A stretch of DNA of 64,000 nucleotides, from contig JAPTJF010000197.1 in the NCBI GenBank assembly GCA_029339195.1, forward strand, positions 1-64,000, given 5' to 3'. The position numbers and the translations under genes are program-made. Within the stretch, counting starts at the first letter, position 1. Each line of letters begins with the position of its first letter. Below are positions 35,267 to 46,500 of the stretch, piece by piece. Source of the DNA: Micractinium sp. NFX-FRZ. Its lineage: Eukaryota > Chlorophyta > Trebouxiophyceae > Chlorellales > Chlorellaceae. The notes under the pieces were generated by a model. It was given only the letters and a program-made list of their open reading frames with translations, made no database searches and was not told where the DNA came from.

Positions 35267-38045
35267 ATGGAGCGCCACAATTGCCTGCGATGGGCGGCAC
35301 TTCTTGCCTCACTGGCCGCAGCGCTGCTGCCGGCGGCCGCCGCCGCCGCTGATGCCCCCCGCCAGCTACGCTTCAGGTGCGCACCTGCTGCGGCAGGATG
35401 GGGATCGATGCCACCGCCATACATTGCACGCGGCACTCACATGCCTCCCTGCTATCTATGTGTGCAGGGAGGACGGCACTTTCACAATTGCTCAGCTCAC
35501 CGACATGCACTACGGCCAGTCTCCCAAGAACGACCGCCTCACCGACCAGGCAAGCCCCAGGCGCTGCACTCCCCTGCACTCCCCTGCAGTCCAAAGCATG
35601 AAACCAAATGCCCAAGATGCAGCAGGCTGGGGCTGTGCCAAGGCGCATTGTGCGCCAGTCCTTGCTGCTGCATGCGCACCCGGCCCCCTCTGCCAGCTGC
35701 CGCCACATTGGCCTCTCCCCGCCATGCTCACCCCCTCCCCGTCTCCCCGCCCCGCCTTTTGGCAGGTCCAGGCCGCCGTGCTGGCAGCCGAGCAGCCCGA
35801 CTTTGTGGCCTTTAGCGGTGACCAGGTGTCTGGCTTCTCATACGACGGCAGCAGCGGCTGGTACGAGGCCCGCCTGCGGCAGCTGCTGCAGCCCAGCCTG
35901 GCGGCGGGCATCCCGCATGCCAGCATCCTGGGAAACCACGATGGCGAGGCAGACCTGAGCAGGCGGGAGGTGGTGAGGCTGGAGCGGCAGCTGGGGGGCA
36001 ACCTTACGTGGACGCAGGAGGGTCCCAGGTGGGGCGGGGGGACGAGGGCTGTATGGTGGGCTCGCTGTTGCTTTGCGGCGATGCCAGGCCGGTTGGCGGG
36101 CGCGTTGTTTGGCCTGCTGCTCTTCCAAACCCCGCTCGCTGCAGGTTCCGCCATCACCTCAGTTGTTGCTCCAGTGTTGTGCTCTTGCCTGCTCCTACAG
36201 CCTGCCTCAAACCGCTGACAACGCTGCCCACTGACATAACCGCACCCTCATGATAGCCCCATTCTGACCCCTGCCGCACACGCACCCCCGCGAACTCCCC
36301 ACTGCCCTGCAGGTACCTGGGCCCCTCTGCCGGCAACTACTGGCTGGATGTGCTGAATGCCACGGGGGAGGGGGTGGCTGCCCGCATCTGGTTCCTGGAC
36401 TCTGGCAGCATGGGATGCGAGGACACGGCCGACGGATGGTGAGCACGGCCGGGGCGCACCAACCGGGGAAGGCGCGTGCAGCCGGCGGGGCAAGCTGGCG
36501 GCAGCGCGCGCATTTCTTTGGCAGGGCAGCACCAGCAGTTGGGGCAGCTGCTGCGCTGGTGGCAGGTGCAGCTCCTCAGCCGGCACTCTGCCCGGTCTGG
36601 CACAGTCCTTACTCTGTGACTGCCAACCCTGCACCCCGCCCATGTCCCCGCTGCCGTGCAGGGGCTGTGTGCCCACCGCCAGCGTGGCGTGGATGGAGGA
36701 GCGTGCGGCCCAGCTGCCGCGGGTGCCCACCTCCCTGGCCTTTGTTCACATTGCTCTGCCCCAGTTCATGGAGGTGTGGAACTCGCAGGCCACGTGGGGG
36801 CGGCACGGCGAGGCGGTGGCCTGCCCGCTGCGAGACACCGGACTGTTCGAGGCGTTCAGGTGGGGCGGCATGCGCGTGGGGGGCCACATGGTGTGTGGGG
36901 ATGGGTGGGTGCTGGTGGCGCAGGGTGTGGTGGGGCCGGGCGGCTGGGCAGCTGCACAGGCACCGCGCAGTGCCAGCGGTGGCCCGCAGGCTGGGTGTAG
37001 GAGGAGATTGGCTCTCGCTCATGGTAACCTGACCGTAATGTGAAACGATGCGGACCACCACCCTGCAGGCGTGTGGGCATCCAGGCAGTGTACAGCGGGC
37101 ACGACCACCTGAGCGACTTTTACGGGACGCTGGCGGGGGTGCGCCTGGCGTATGGGTGAGGCACAGAAGGGAGCTGCTTGTGTCCCCGCTGTGGCCTGCT
37201 GCCGCTTTTGCTCTGCAGGCCCGCACCAGCTGGGATACGGGTGGTTGCACGTATCCGCGGGGGCCTCCACTGCTGCGGGTGCTGCGCTTTTGACAAGGCA
37301 GCAGGTGTCCAGGTCAGCAGGGGGCGCGTGCATCCAGGCCAGAATGGGCAGCCCCCCTGCCCAGCCCCCACTCGCCGCAGCCCGATTCACCCGCCCTTTA
37401 CCACCACCTATGCACGCTCCCTTGCAGGCGCAAGACGGGGTACAGCAACTACGGGCCAGCTGGCGCCCGGGGCGCACGCATCATCCGCCTGAGCCTGGGG
37501 CAGAGCGCCGCGGAGAGCGGCACCTGGATACGCACCGAGGCGGGGGAGGTGGAGGAGCAGGGCGGGGCCGCAACCCTGCCTGAGGCAAAGCGCATGCAGC
37601 GCGCGTGCAGCGCAAGTGAGTGGGGGCGGTGAGGTGCAGTTGGGGCGCTTTTGGGCAGGGGTGGCCGGGCAGTATGCTGCATGCTTGACTGGCATGGTGT
37701 GTGGCAATTGAGTGGTGCGTGGCCCGAGGGCGGGGTGTTGTCTGACGCTGCCGGCTTGCCTGCATGATCCTGTCTCAGCCCCCGCCCCCCGGCCCCCCGC
37801 CCCCGCCTGCCGCAGACCCCTGGATCTGGCAGCGCCTGCACTACCCCTCCTTCGTCACAGCCCTGGTCACCTGCCTGGCGGCGGGTGCTGCCCTGGTGGC
37901 GGTCACAGCTGCCACCACTGCCTGCATCATGCGCCGGCGCCTGAGGGCCGCCGGCCGCAAGGCGCTGCTGGATGGCAGCCGTTGCGAGGAGGAGGGGCAC
38001 GCCTTCCTTCGAAAAGTGTCCATCAGCAGTGCTTCAGACTGCTGA
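35267..38045 (+). CDS. Purple-acid-phosphatase-like metallophosphoesterase, membrane-anchored
   Basis: Predicted secreted or endomembrane phosphatase with a dinuclear metal centre. The start MERHNCLRWAALLASLAAAL continues into Ala-rich hydrophobic sequence typical of a signal peptide. Metal-binding blocks appear in order across exons: IAQLTDMHYGQSPKNDRLTD (D-x-H), FVAFSGDQVSG (GD), ASILGNHDGEADLSRREVVR (GNHD), FVHIALPQFMEVW (His ligand), and AVYSGHDHLSDFYGTLAGVR (GHDH). RKTGYSNYGPAGARGARIIR follows, as in class III plant PAPs such as PAP28/29. A hydrophobic helix in the last exon (TALVTCLAAGAALVAVTAAT, about 37857-37916) followed by MRRRLRAAGRK suggests a type I membrane protein with a short basic cytosolic tail. 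The exon joining GCEDTADGW to GCVPTASVAWMEE was chosen because it keeps frame. Confidence 0.86.
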
Positions 38046-38713
38046 GCACACTGCCAGTTTAGCGCCGCCGCGCAACCTTGACTACCCTTGACACACCACC
38101 TGCACTCCCTGGTTCAAAGGCGTCGCCGCCTGGCCAGCCTACCTGCCCTCCTTCCTTTTGGAACAAACTCAATCAACCTGTTGCACGCTCCCTCTGAGCT
38201 ACCTAGCACCGGCCTGCCCCCTCTGGCTGGGGCCCTGGCCAACCCTGGGCAGCCCACCTGCGCACCTCGCTCGCCTGTACCAACTCACCTTTGCACACCG
38301 CCCATCAAGCTGCCAGCTCCCCGCTGGCTGGGCACTTGGCCCCTCTATCCACCCCACCCTTGGGGCGCACTCCCTTGGCCACTCCACTCGGGCCCCCACT
38401 TGGCCGCCAGCAACTCCCGCCAGCGCTGCCTGAACGGCGCGCAACTGTTACACAACCTACCCACCTTGCCTCTCCGCCCCCGAAAACGCCATGTGCTGTC
38501 CCGCTTTGTGAGGGGATGGTGTCACTCTTGTCGCACATCGTGCCAGTGCCCGCCCTCGACCAACTCCCTCGCCTCATAGCCTCCACGCGTGTACTTTCAA
38601 ATGCCGTGTTGGCCGCTGAGTTGGCTGCCTGGCCCTCCGATCTACCCATTTCATTCCAGACCCCCCAGAGTGCCCTATCACATAGTTACGCTTGATCTAG
38701 TTTTGCTTGATTT

Positions 38714-38747
38714 ACGAGGTGGCATGCATTCATTTGTGCCACCTCGT
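38714..38747. repeat. Perfect 11-bp inverted repeat, 12-base loop
   Basis: ACGAGGTGGCA (38714-38724) is the exact reverse complement of TGCCACCTCGT (38737-38747). Confidence 0.88.
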
Positions 38748-38756
38748 TCCCCCACC

Positions 38757-38791
38757 CCACCAAATGTGGTGGTATGATAAAATGTTATCAT
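38757..38791. repeat. Two adjacent small hairpins with the same AATG loop
   Basis: CCACCA/TGGTGG (38757-38762 and 38767-38772) and ATGATAA/TTATCAT (38774-38780 and 38785-38791) are perfect stems, and each encloses the tetraloop AATG. Confidence 0.85.
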
Positions 38792-38796
38792 GAAGA

Positions 38797-38850
38797 GGTC
38801 TTTTACATTGCCCGTTGCGCCTTTACAGGCGGGCACGATGTAAAAGGACC
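38797..38850. repeat. Long imperfect inverted repeat (about 18 bp) with inner hairpin
   Basis: GGTCTTTTACATTGCCCG (38797-38814) pairs with 38830-38850 except for a one-base and a two-base bulge on the right arm. The loop contains its own GCCT/AGGC pair (38819-38830). Confidence 0.85.
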
Positions 38851-38852
38851 AT

Positions 38853-38857
38853 TGTAA
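38853..38857 (+). terminator. Candidate TGTAA poly(A) signal of the phosphatase gene
   Basis: Two TGTAA words (38839-38843 and this one) close the hairpin cluster about 800 bases after the phosphatase stop. If either is used, the hairpins are transcribed in the 3' UTR. Confidence 0.4.
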
Positions 38858-39068
38858 CCGCCGGGCCACCAGGCTTGCAAGCATGTATCTGCATGTGACA
38901 CGGTCATCGAGTACAGGAAGGGAGCTGCACCCAGTGCCCTCTGAGCAGGCAGAGAGGGCGGCCTCGGCGGCAGCGGACCAGCGGCGGGCCCAGCATGACA
39001 GCCATGCATGCAGGCCAAACCTATGCGATATGGCACGGCGCCATTTGGCGGCACATAGGACCACAGCC

Positions 39069-42000
39069 ATGGAGTCGCAGGTGCAGGTTTTGCTGTCCGC
39101 GCCGCCCGCCGAGCAGCAGGGCCGGCTGTATGCCGAGGTGCGCGCATGCGGCCGCTTTGAGCGCCTTTGCGATCATGGAACAAGCGATAGCGCGTGGCAT
39201 GTCAGCCGCGGCATGTGCGCAACAGCCAAGAGCTGCTGCCGCTGCCACCGCTGCCGCCCACTGCCGCTGCCGCCCGTCACCGCCACCCGCCTCTGCCATC
39301 CCATTTGCAGCTGACCTCCGGCCTGGGGCTGGAGGTGCGGTTGGATTCTGGGGACGGCAAGGGCAAGGGTATATTTGCCACTCAGGTGCGGTGCATTGCT
39401 GCCGCTGCCCGTAGCTGTAGTTGGGTCGCGCCCCTTGCCACACTCTCCCTGCGAAGCGGCCCTGCCCCAAGCCCGTTCTACGTGGCAGGAGCATGCGTGC
39501 CACCCTGTATGTGTGCCTTACATGCATGTGGCGGATTATTCTCTGCAGGACTTTGCTGAGGGTCAGCTGCTGTTCAAGGAGCCGCCTCTGGCCGCCATCC
39601 AGCACACCGCCAACCGAGCAGGTGCGGGCGACAGTCGCGCCAGGTGCACCGCCTGCCAGCGGCAGCAGACCTCCCCACTGCCAAGCCTGACATACTAGTA
39701 TCAGCTGCATGCTCTCATTCAACCCTGCACCCCAAAATATTTACTGCTGTTGGCGCACTTGCAGAGGCGTGGGTGTGCGGCCACTGCTTCCGTTTCATCG
39801 GCGGGGTGGAGCAGCAGGTCGCGCGCTTGATCATGGCAGGTCAGGCCGGGCCTGCTGCAGTTCTGGCTAGTTACCCCATGCGCATATGCCAGCCTGGCGG
39901 GCCTGTCTTACTGGTGGGTGAAGTATCCGCCGCTTGCCTGCCCCCAGCAGCCTGCTCATGTCTGAGCTGCCCCTGTCGAGGTGCTGCCAGCACCTTGAGG
40001 GTGTGAGCAATAGTATGGTTTCCACCGCCTCCTTCCCCACCGGCACCCCTCCTTGCAGTACGGGAGGCGGCCGAGGCGGAGGAGGGCAGCGAGGCGGCAT
40101 CAGACGGCGACGGCAGCGACGGCGGTGGCGGCAGCGAGGGCGGCATCGACAGCATGCAGCGTGAGGCGGCACTGGCGCTGGACGAGTCGCAGCTCCAGGC
40201 GCTGGCTGACGGCTCACTCAAGCTGCCACACACCGAGGCAATCCAGCTGCCCACGCCGGTGGGTGCGGGGGGCAGGCGTGCGGTTGTGTGTTGTAGCGCC
40301 TGCACACGTGAGGAGGGGTGGTTGTGAGGTGATGGACTGGCACAGGTTGCTTGCTCGCAAGCAGTTGCTTGCTCTATCAAGGCCTTGCCAACCTCTGTAC
40401 CTGCTGCCTGCTGCAGGTGCGCTGTCCTGGCAGCTGCTGCGAGGAGTGGTACTGCAGCAGCAGCTGCGCAGAGGCCGCCTGGCAGCAGTACCACCAGCTG
40501 CTGTGTGTGGGGCCCGAGGAGGAGGAGGAGGCGCCAGCCAGCGATGCGGGCAAGGGCAAGGCCGCAGCGGCACCAGCGGCGGCAGGAGGGCAGGGCAGCG
40601 AGGATCTGCAGCAGCGGCGGGAGGCGCAGCGAGTGTTCCTGCACCACGCCGACTCCACCAACGACGTGTTCCGCCTGGCTGCAATTGTGGTGGCCCGAGT
40701 GCTGCTGGCGGCACAGCAGCAGCTGGAAGGCGCAGGAGCGGTGGGCGGCAGCAGCGGCTGCAGCAGTGGGGGAGGCAGCGGCGCGGGGCCCGGCGGCGAG
40801 GCGTGCTGGCGTGCTCTGCTGGCGGCGTGGCAGCCATTCGCTGTGGGGCATAAAGGCCTGTGGTGGGAGTGCACGGCGGCGCCGCCAGAGGCGGCAGCAG
40901 GTGCGAAGCTGCCTGCCGAGATATGCCTGTGTGGCTGCCTCTTGCCCCGGCACCATGCTGCTGCGCAGTGTTTGAGTTGTTGTGGGGTCGTGCCGCCTCG
41001 CCTGCATCGCAGATGGCACAGCCTACCTGTGGCATCGACAGTTGCCACTGCCCCTCGCCAACTGCCCTGCAGACATGCGCCAGCTGGCGGCTGACTCTCT
41101 GGAGCTCCTGTGCGCCACGCTGCCCGCCCACTTGCACCGCCGCTTCCCCGCGCTGCTCACCCTGCCCGTGTGGGGCAGCATCATCGGTGAGGGGGGCACA
41201 TAGGGGCGCAGGCATGTCGGCTCACCAGCCTGGCACTGAACCCTGGTGCCAGCCGCGGTGGTTGGCGCTGCCAGCCGGGTGATGAGCAGCTGCTCAGCAC
41301 CGCCGTTCCGCCTCCATCCCTTAAACACAGGAGCACAGACGTCGAACCACTGCCAGTCGCTGTTGTGTGCGCATCCCTGGCACCCCCCTCTGTCCATTGA
41401 TGCAGGCATGTCCGAGGCGGCCCACCGGAGCTGTGCTGCTTCCCTCGAGTACAAACTGCTCCCATATTTTTACCCCCACCCCTGAAGCACTGCTGTCGCG
41501 GCTCTGCTCTGCACAACCCCGTTTCCATGCCACCTGCCCCCGACTCCAACCCTCTCTGCCTGCAGGCATGTTTGAGCTGAACAACCTTGAGAGCTTTGTG
41601 GCCTCCCCCATCAAGCGCTGGCTCGACGTGCTGGACGGCCTGCCGGGGGAGGAGCAGGCGCGGGCGTACGCGGCGGCAGGTGGGGTGGGGTGAGGGGCAG
41701 CGGTGGGTCGCAGGTGGCATGGGGGATGGTTGCTGTGCACGCACTGATGATGATGCAGACACCGGCGTTCACGGCAGCTGGACAGCTCAGCCGTGCGCAT
41801 GTCTGGCTCAGCCCCAATCTCTTCCTACCCTCGCCTGGCACCTCATCCGCCCCCCTGCCTGCCTGCCCTGCAGCGCCCTTCACCGACGCGCTGCCAGAGG
41901 ACCTGCCCGGCTGTGAGGGCAATGCCTTCTATGCGCTGCACAGGTGTGTGCTTGTAGGGAGGGGAGGGCAGAGGCCAGGGGCCTGGAGTGTGCTGCAGGC

Positions 42001-42797
42001 TCATGAGCACTGTATCCCCGTGGTGCTGTGGCGTCCTTCCCTGGTGCTGTGGCTGGCCCAAGGGGTGGCTGAGAGGGGGTGCAGTGACGATGTGTGATGA
42101 TGAGCAGCTCTCACAGTGATGCATTCTAGGAAAGCTCACCCGCCCGTTCCCACCCTGTGTGGCGCCCGCCTGCAGCTGTTGCAACCACAGCTGCGCTCCT
42201 AATGCCGAGGCTTTCAAGCGGGATGAGGATGATGACGGCAGCGGTGGGTTGAGAGGTGGGGGAGCAGCACCGTGTGGCATCCTTGCGCACCTGCTGCACC
42301 ATGCACCGCGACCTGTCCAGCACTGTGTTGCTGCGCACTCTCCTGACTTCTCTCTAATGTGCATGCCGCCACCTCCTCCCCTCCCACCCCACCTGCAGCC
42401 GTCATCCTGGCGCTGCGGGGCATTGCCGCTGGGGAGGAGGTTACCCTTTCCTACGTCGGTGCGTGCGTGTGTGTGTGCTGCCACACAGCGCTGCCACTGG
42501 AACTGGCGGGTTGGTGGGACGCGGTGTAGGGCGGCCTCGCCAGGGGCAGCACCCACGGCTGCTCTTCTGAAACCTCATGCACGCCCCTAGCTACAGCACG
42601 CTCTTTCTCGCTGTGCCCTGTCCTCAGCCGCCTGCCCGCTCACCTAGGGTCTGCTCTTCCTCTCCCACTTGCTTGCAGACGAGGAGGCGCCGCTGGAGGA
42701 GCGGCAGGAGCAGCTGGCGGATTACGGCTTCACCTGCGCCTGCGACAAGTGCGCTGCCGAGGAGCTGGCGGCTGAGCTGGAGGGGGGGCTGGGGTGA
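39069..42797 (+). CDS. ATXR2: ATXR2-type SET-domain protein methyltransferase
   Basis: Predicted lysine methyltransferase; plant ATXR2 methylates histone H3K36. The start MESQVQVLLSAPPAEQQGRL has context CAGCCATGG. Exons follow the ATXR2 order: LEVRLDSGDGKGKGIFATQ (SET N-part), LLFKEPPLAAIQHTANRA, AWVCGHCFRFIGGVEQQVAR, an acidic Gly/Ser insertion, then a zinc-binding block with CPGSCCEEWYCSSSCAEAAW, resembling a MYND finger inserted in the SET domain. After Ala/Gly-rich insertions and helical exons come MFELNNLESFVASPIKRWLD, the catalytic CCNHSCAPNAEAFKRDEDDD, ALRGIAAGEEVTLSYVDEEA, and the post-SET Cys cluster YGFTCACDKC. The stop is at 42795-42797. Low-complexity insertions make it longer than the Arabidopsis protein. 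Orthology is strong; substrate is inferred. Confidence 0.88.
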
Positions 42798-43503
42798 AGC
42801 GGGGGGCCGCCGCAGACACGCCGACAGCTGGGCATGCGGCGTAGATTGGCAGTGTTGAAGGCTGCAGCCCAGTTCCCTGCCAGTCTGGCCGGCAATCCAC
42901 TTTGCGCCATCTTTTCTGTTCAAGTGCCACTGGTGACACCGCTGTGGGCACTCGCCACCCCAGTGCATCACGCTGCCAGAAGATGTATCATGCGCAGACC
43001 GTGCACGTTGTCATCTGGATCGAGCTTAGTGATACGTAGACGAGGAACAGCATCACGTAGGAGCACTATTGGCAATGCAGCAACTCTAAAGCAGGCAGGA
43101 GCAGCCGGCTGGCGGCGCCCCTACCGCCACCGCCGCCGGTGCTGTGGCGGCGCCAGCGGGCCCCAAGCATGCGGCTTTCCACTGCCGCTATTCATCGAGC
43201 GCCCTAGTTAGGGAGTTCAGGCCCAATTGAGCACTGTAAGCTCTCCAATTTAGCGCGCCACGCTGTCACAGGGAGGATGGGGCTCTCGATCTGATGCCCG
43301 CAAGCAGCATTTCAAGTTTGTGGTGCGGCACACAATCAAAGAAGGAGCTCGGGCTTTCAAAGACACCCTCTCCGACACCCAACTTCAACTGGCTTGCCAC
43401 GCTGCTGTCTCGGCTTGTGAGGCCTCTTGCGCACCCCCAAAAGCTGCGGCGTGCCATAGTCTGGCGCAGGCCGCCGCAGCTGTCCGCCTCGCTGCACACC
43501 ACC
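42798..43503. other. Intergenic region between two plus-strand genes
   Basis: Holds the ATXR2-like 3' UTR with TGTAA at 43235-43239, then the 5' region of the next gene. The reading frame of the next gene is open back to 43294 without family support, so that part is treated as 5' UTR. Confidence 0.5.
43235..43239 (+). terminator. TGTAA poly(A) signal of the ATXR2-like gene
   Basis: TGTAA in gcactgtaag, about 440 bases after the stop codon and 265 bases before the next start codon. Confidence 0.5.
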
Positions 43504-46500
43504 ATGGCGACCCTCACAGCGACTGTGCCAGCTGCCTCTCGGCCGGGTCTGCGCTCGCCCGCGGCTCCGGGAACGTCGCTGGCATCTCCACAGCTGCATC
43601 GGCGGCAACAGCAGCAGCGGCAGACACAGCAGACCCCTCGGCGGCGGCGACAGCAGCAGCAGCGGTGCCCCGCTACGGCGGCGGCGGAGGGCGAAGCGGC
43701 TGCTCCCGAGGCAGCAGCAGCTTCGGCAAACCAGCCATGGATCACACCAGCGGGCCTCCGCAAGGTGACAGCAGCAGCAGATGCCAACGAGGCGTTGGAT
43801 GAGCTGTGCGCCGACCGGCAGGAGCAGCAGAAGCAGCGAGGCGGCAGCGGCAGCTCGCCGGCGCCGCTGACAGAGCACCAGTGCCTGGAGCTGCTGATGG
43901 CCTGCCTTGACCGCGGCAATGCGGCCCTAGCGCTGTCCATCTTTAGGGCAATGAGCGCCTCCGCAGTCAACGCCCCCTCCTCTGCCGGCGCCTCCCTGCT
44001 CTCCCTGGCCTCCCTCGACGGAGCCGACCTGGCGGGCGGCGGCAGCAGCAGCGCGGCCAGTGCCCTGCGCTGGCCACCCGCCAGCGTGCAGACGGCGGCG
44101 GCGCTGGTGGTGGGCCTGACGCGGGTGCTTGAGACGCGGGCGGCGATCACGCTGATCAACTCGGTGCGGGCGCGGGGGCTGGCGTCGACGGAGGACGTCT
44201 GCTTTGGCCACGTCGTGGGCTGCCCGCAGGACGGGTGCGTGGCTGTTGGGGACTGCAGGGGTGGGTGTTGTATTTGGGAATCTGTGACGGGCATCAATGA
44301 TGTGGGAGCTGCGAAGGGGCGCTGGTGGTGGTGCATGCTCTGTGCCCAGTCCAACAGGGCAGTTGGCTGGCAACATGTGCCTGCACTTACTGATGCTGCT
44401 GTTGCCAGTACCATCGGCGCTTGGCGGCATTGTGCCTCACTCCTCAGCCTTGTGCACATCCTCCTACATCGCCCGCCCGCCTGCCTGCCTGCCTGCAGCT
44501 CCAAGCCGCTGGCTGTTGTGCAGCCGCAGGAGGGGGTGAAGATGGTGGCAGACTCGTTCAGCAGGTGGGCGGGGCGCTGCTGGTGGTACGCTCGACAAAG
44601 GCGGCTGTCGCCCCACCTTGCCCGCCCCTTCCACTTCAAGAAACTTTTTAAATGCTCCGCGTACCTGCCGCTAGCTGACCCTAAACATCTCATCTTCCCG
44701 CCTGGGCCAGGTATGAGTACGAGCTGTTCTCCGGCCGCGTGGCCTCCGCAACCTCTGAGTCCCTTGTCTCAGGTGGGTGGCCCCTGGCTGACCGAGGGTT
44801 GGTGGGCAGAAGCACGAGGCGGGGGGGTGAATGGTGCAACCGTGCGTGTTGCTACTTGAAGCGCAAGGAGCTGCAGGCAGGCAGGTTGCGGGGCATGAGC
44901 TGCCTGTGGGATGTGTGCGTGTGTGCGAGTCCCCCTGCTCCACTGCAGGCTGCCTTCCAGGCCTTGCTGGCAATGCCTAGTGCTGAGCTGTGCCTGGCAT
45001 GCCCCCGCCCGCCTGCCTCCCCCCCCCACTGCAGAGCAGAACTGGCTGCTGGCGGCCGCACGGCGCGTGGGGCTGCTGAAGCGGTCCGCCCTGGGTGCGG
45101 TGCACACGCTGCTGGTGGAGACGCCGTCGGGGCAGCAGCGCACCTTCAGGTCGGTTGAGCAGGGGCTGAGGGGTGGGGGCAGCGTGGTGCCAGAGTTTTT
45201 ACGGCGCTCCGACACATATGTGAGCGTGCTGCTTTGCCTGGCTTGGGGATAGGTATGAAGGTGCCTGCCATTCCTGCATGCGACCCACCCCACGCACAAT
45301 GGGCACCTCTGCCGCCGACGTGTCCCCAATCGCCCACCGCCTACTCGGCAAGAGTCAAATGCTGAGCTTCGCCCCCCCTGCCATGCACTCATGGCGCAGG
45401 ATGGGCACCTCCACAGCCGATGTGCCCGCCAAGGTGGGCGATCGCGTGACGGTGGTGTGCGCACCGCAGCGCTCTGCGTTTGCGCAGCGCCGGCTGCTCA
45501 GCACCGCGCCGCACGGCTCCAAACCAGGTGGGTGTTGCGCTTTGCAGGTAGCGGGCATCATGCCTGCCGCTGCTGCCCTTGTGTTGTGATGCTGCTGCCG
45601 CTTCTGTGTAGTGCTGCTGCTGCTGCCGACGCCCATGCTCCTGCCAGAACTAGCGCGCGGGGACGACCCCTGCTCGCCTTCCGTTCTTGCCGCGGCCTCT
45701 GTGGTACCAACACCGTGCAGCACACTCACAACACCTCCTGCCTGGTTCCCTGCACTTCATCATCCACCGCCCGCAGGGGAGGCGCTGTCAGTGAGCAACC
45801 ACACCACGCGTAGCGACACCCCTGTCCTGCGCGCGCCCAGCCCTGGCGTCACCGGCGCCGGCGGGCTGCCCAGCTGGGCGGTGCCTGCCGCAATTGTGCT
45901 CACAGCGGGCGACGCGGCCAGCAGCTTGATTGATCCGGCGCTGCCGCTGATTGCGGCGGGCGCGGTGGCCGCCACTCTAGCGACAGGTGCAAAGGCGGCG
46001 CATGGCCCGCTGGCTTGGGAGGCGTGTGCTGTCGGCATCTGACACTGTGCTGTTGCACCAGTTTGTGCCGCGACCCCTCCCGTGCTGATGTGTTCAACCC
46101 GCGCTGCACCTGCAGGCGTGGCGGGCAACAGCCTTCTGCTGCCGCGGTTGAAGCAGCTGCCGGCGCGGGTGCTGGAGGTGCAGGCGACGCGGCAGAAGCT
46201 GCTGGCGCAGGTTTGTGCAGGGCCTGGGAGGGTTTGCCTTGTTGGGTGGCGGGCCCTGCTGCGATGTTGTGCTTAGCGCTGCAGCGGTGGTGTGGGAGGG
46301 GGACATGCTTTGAGCGTGAGGGGCACCCTGCTTGCTGCTGCCTACCCGGGGGCGGAAGCGCACGCGATCTATGCACCCTGGGCGCCACTTGCCCCTGCCC
46401 CGCCCCTGCCCCCACAATCTTGCGTCCCTGCTCGCCGCTCGCCCAGCCCGCTTTCAACACACATAGCAACCCCGCCCCTGCCCCCCTGCCCCCGCCAACC

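Larger units (their letters stand above)
38046..39068. other. Intergenic region with a hairpin cluster
   Basis: No protein-coding exon was found between the phosphatase stop and the SET gene start. The right part (38714-38850) is filled by several inverted repeats, described separately. Two TGTAA words (38839-38843 and 38853-38857) lie at its edge and may end the phosphatase transcript. Confidence 0.6.

Noticed and set aside
43294..43503. Upstream in-frame ATG of the plastid coiled-coil gene
   Set aside because: The ATG at 43504 has a much stronger context and begins a typical transit peptide.
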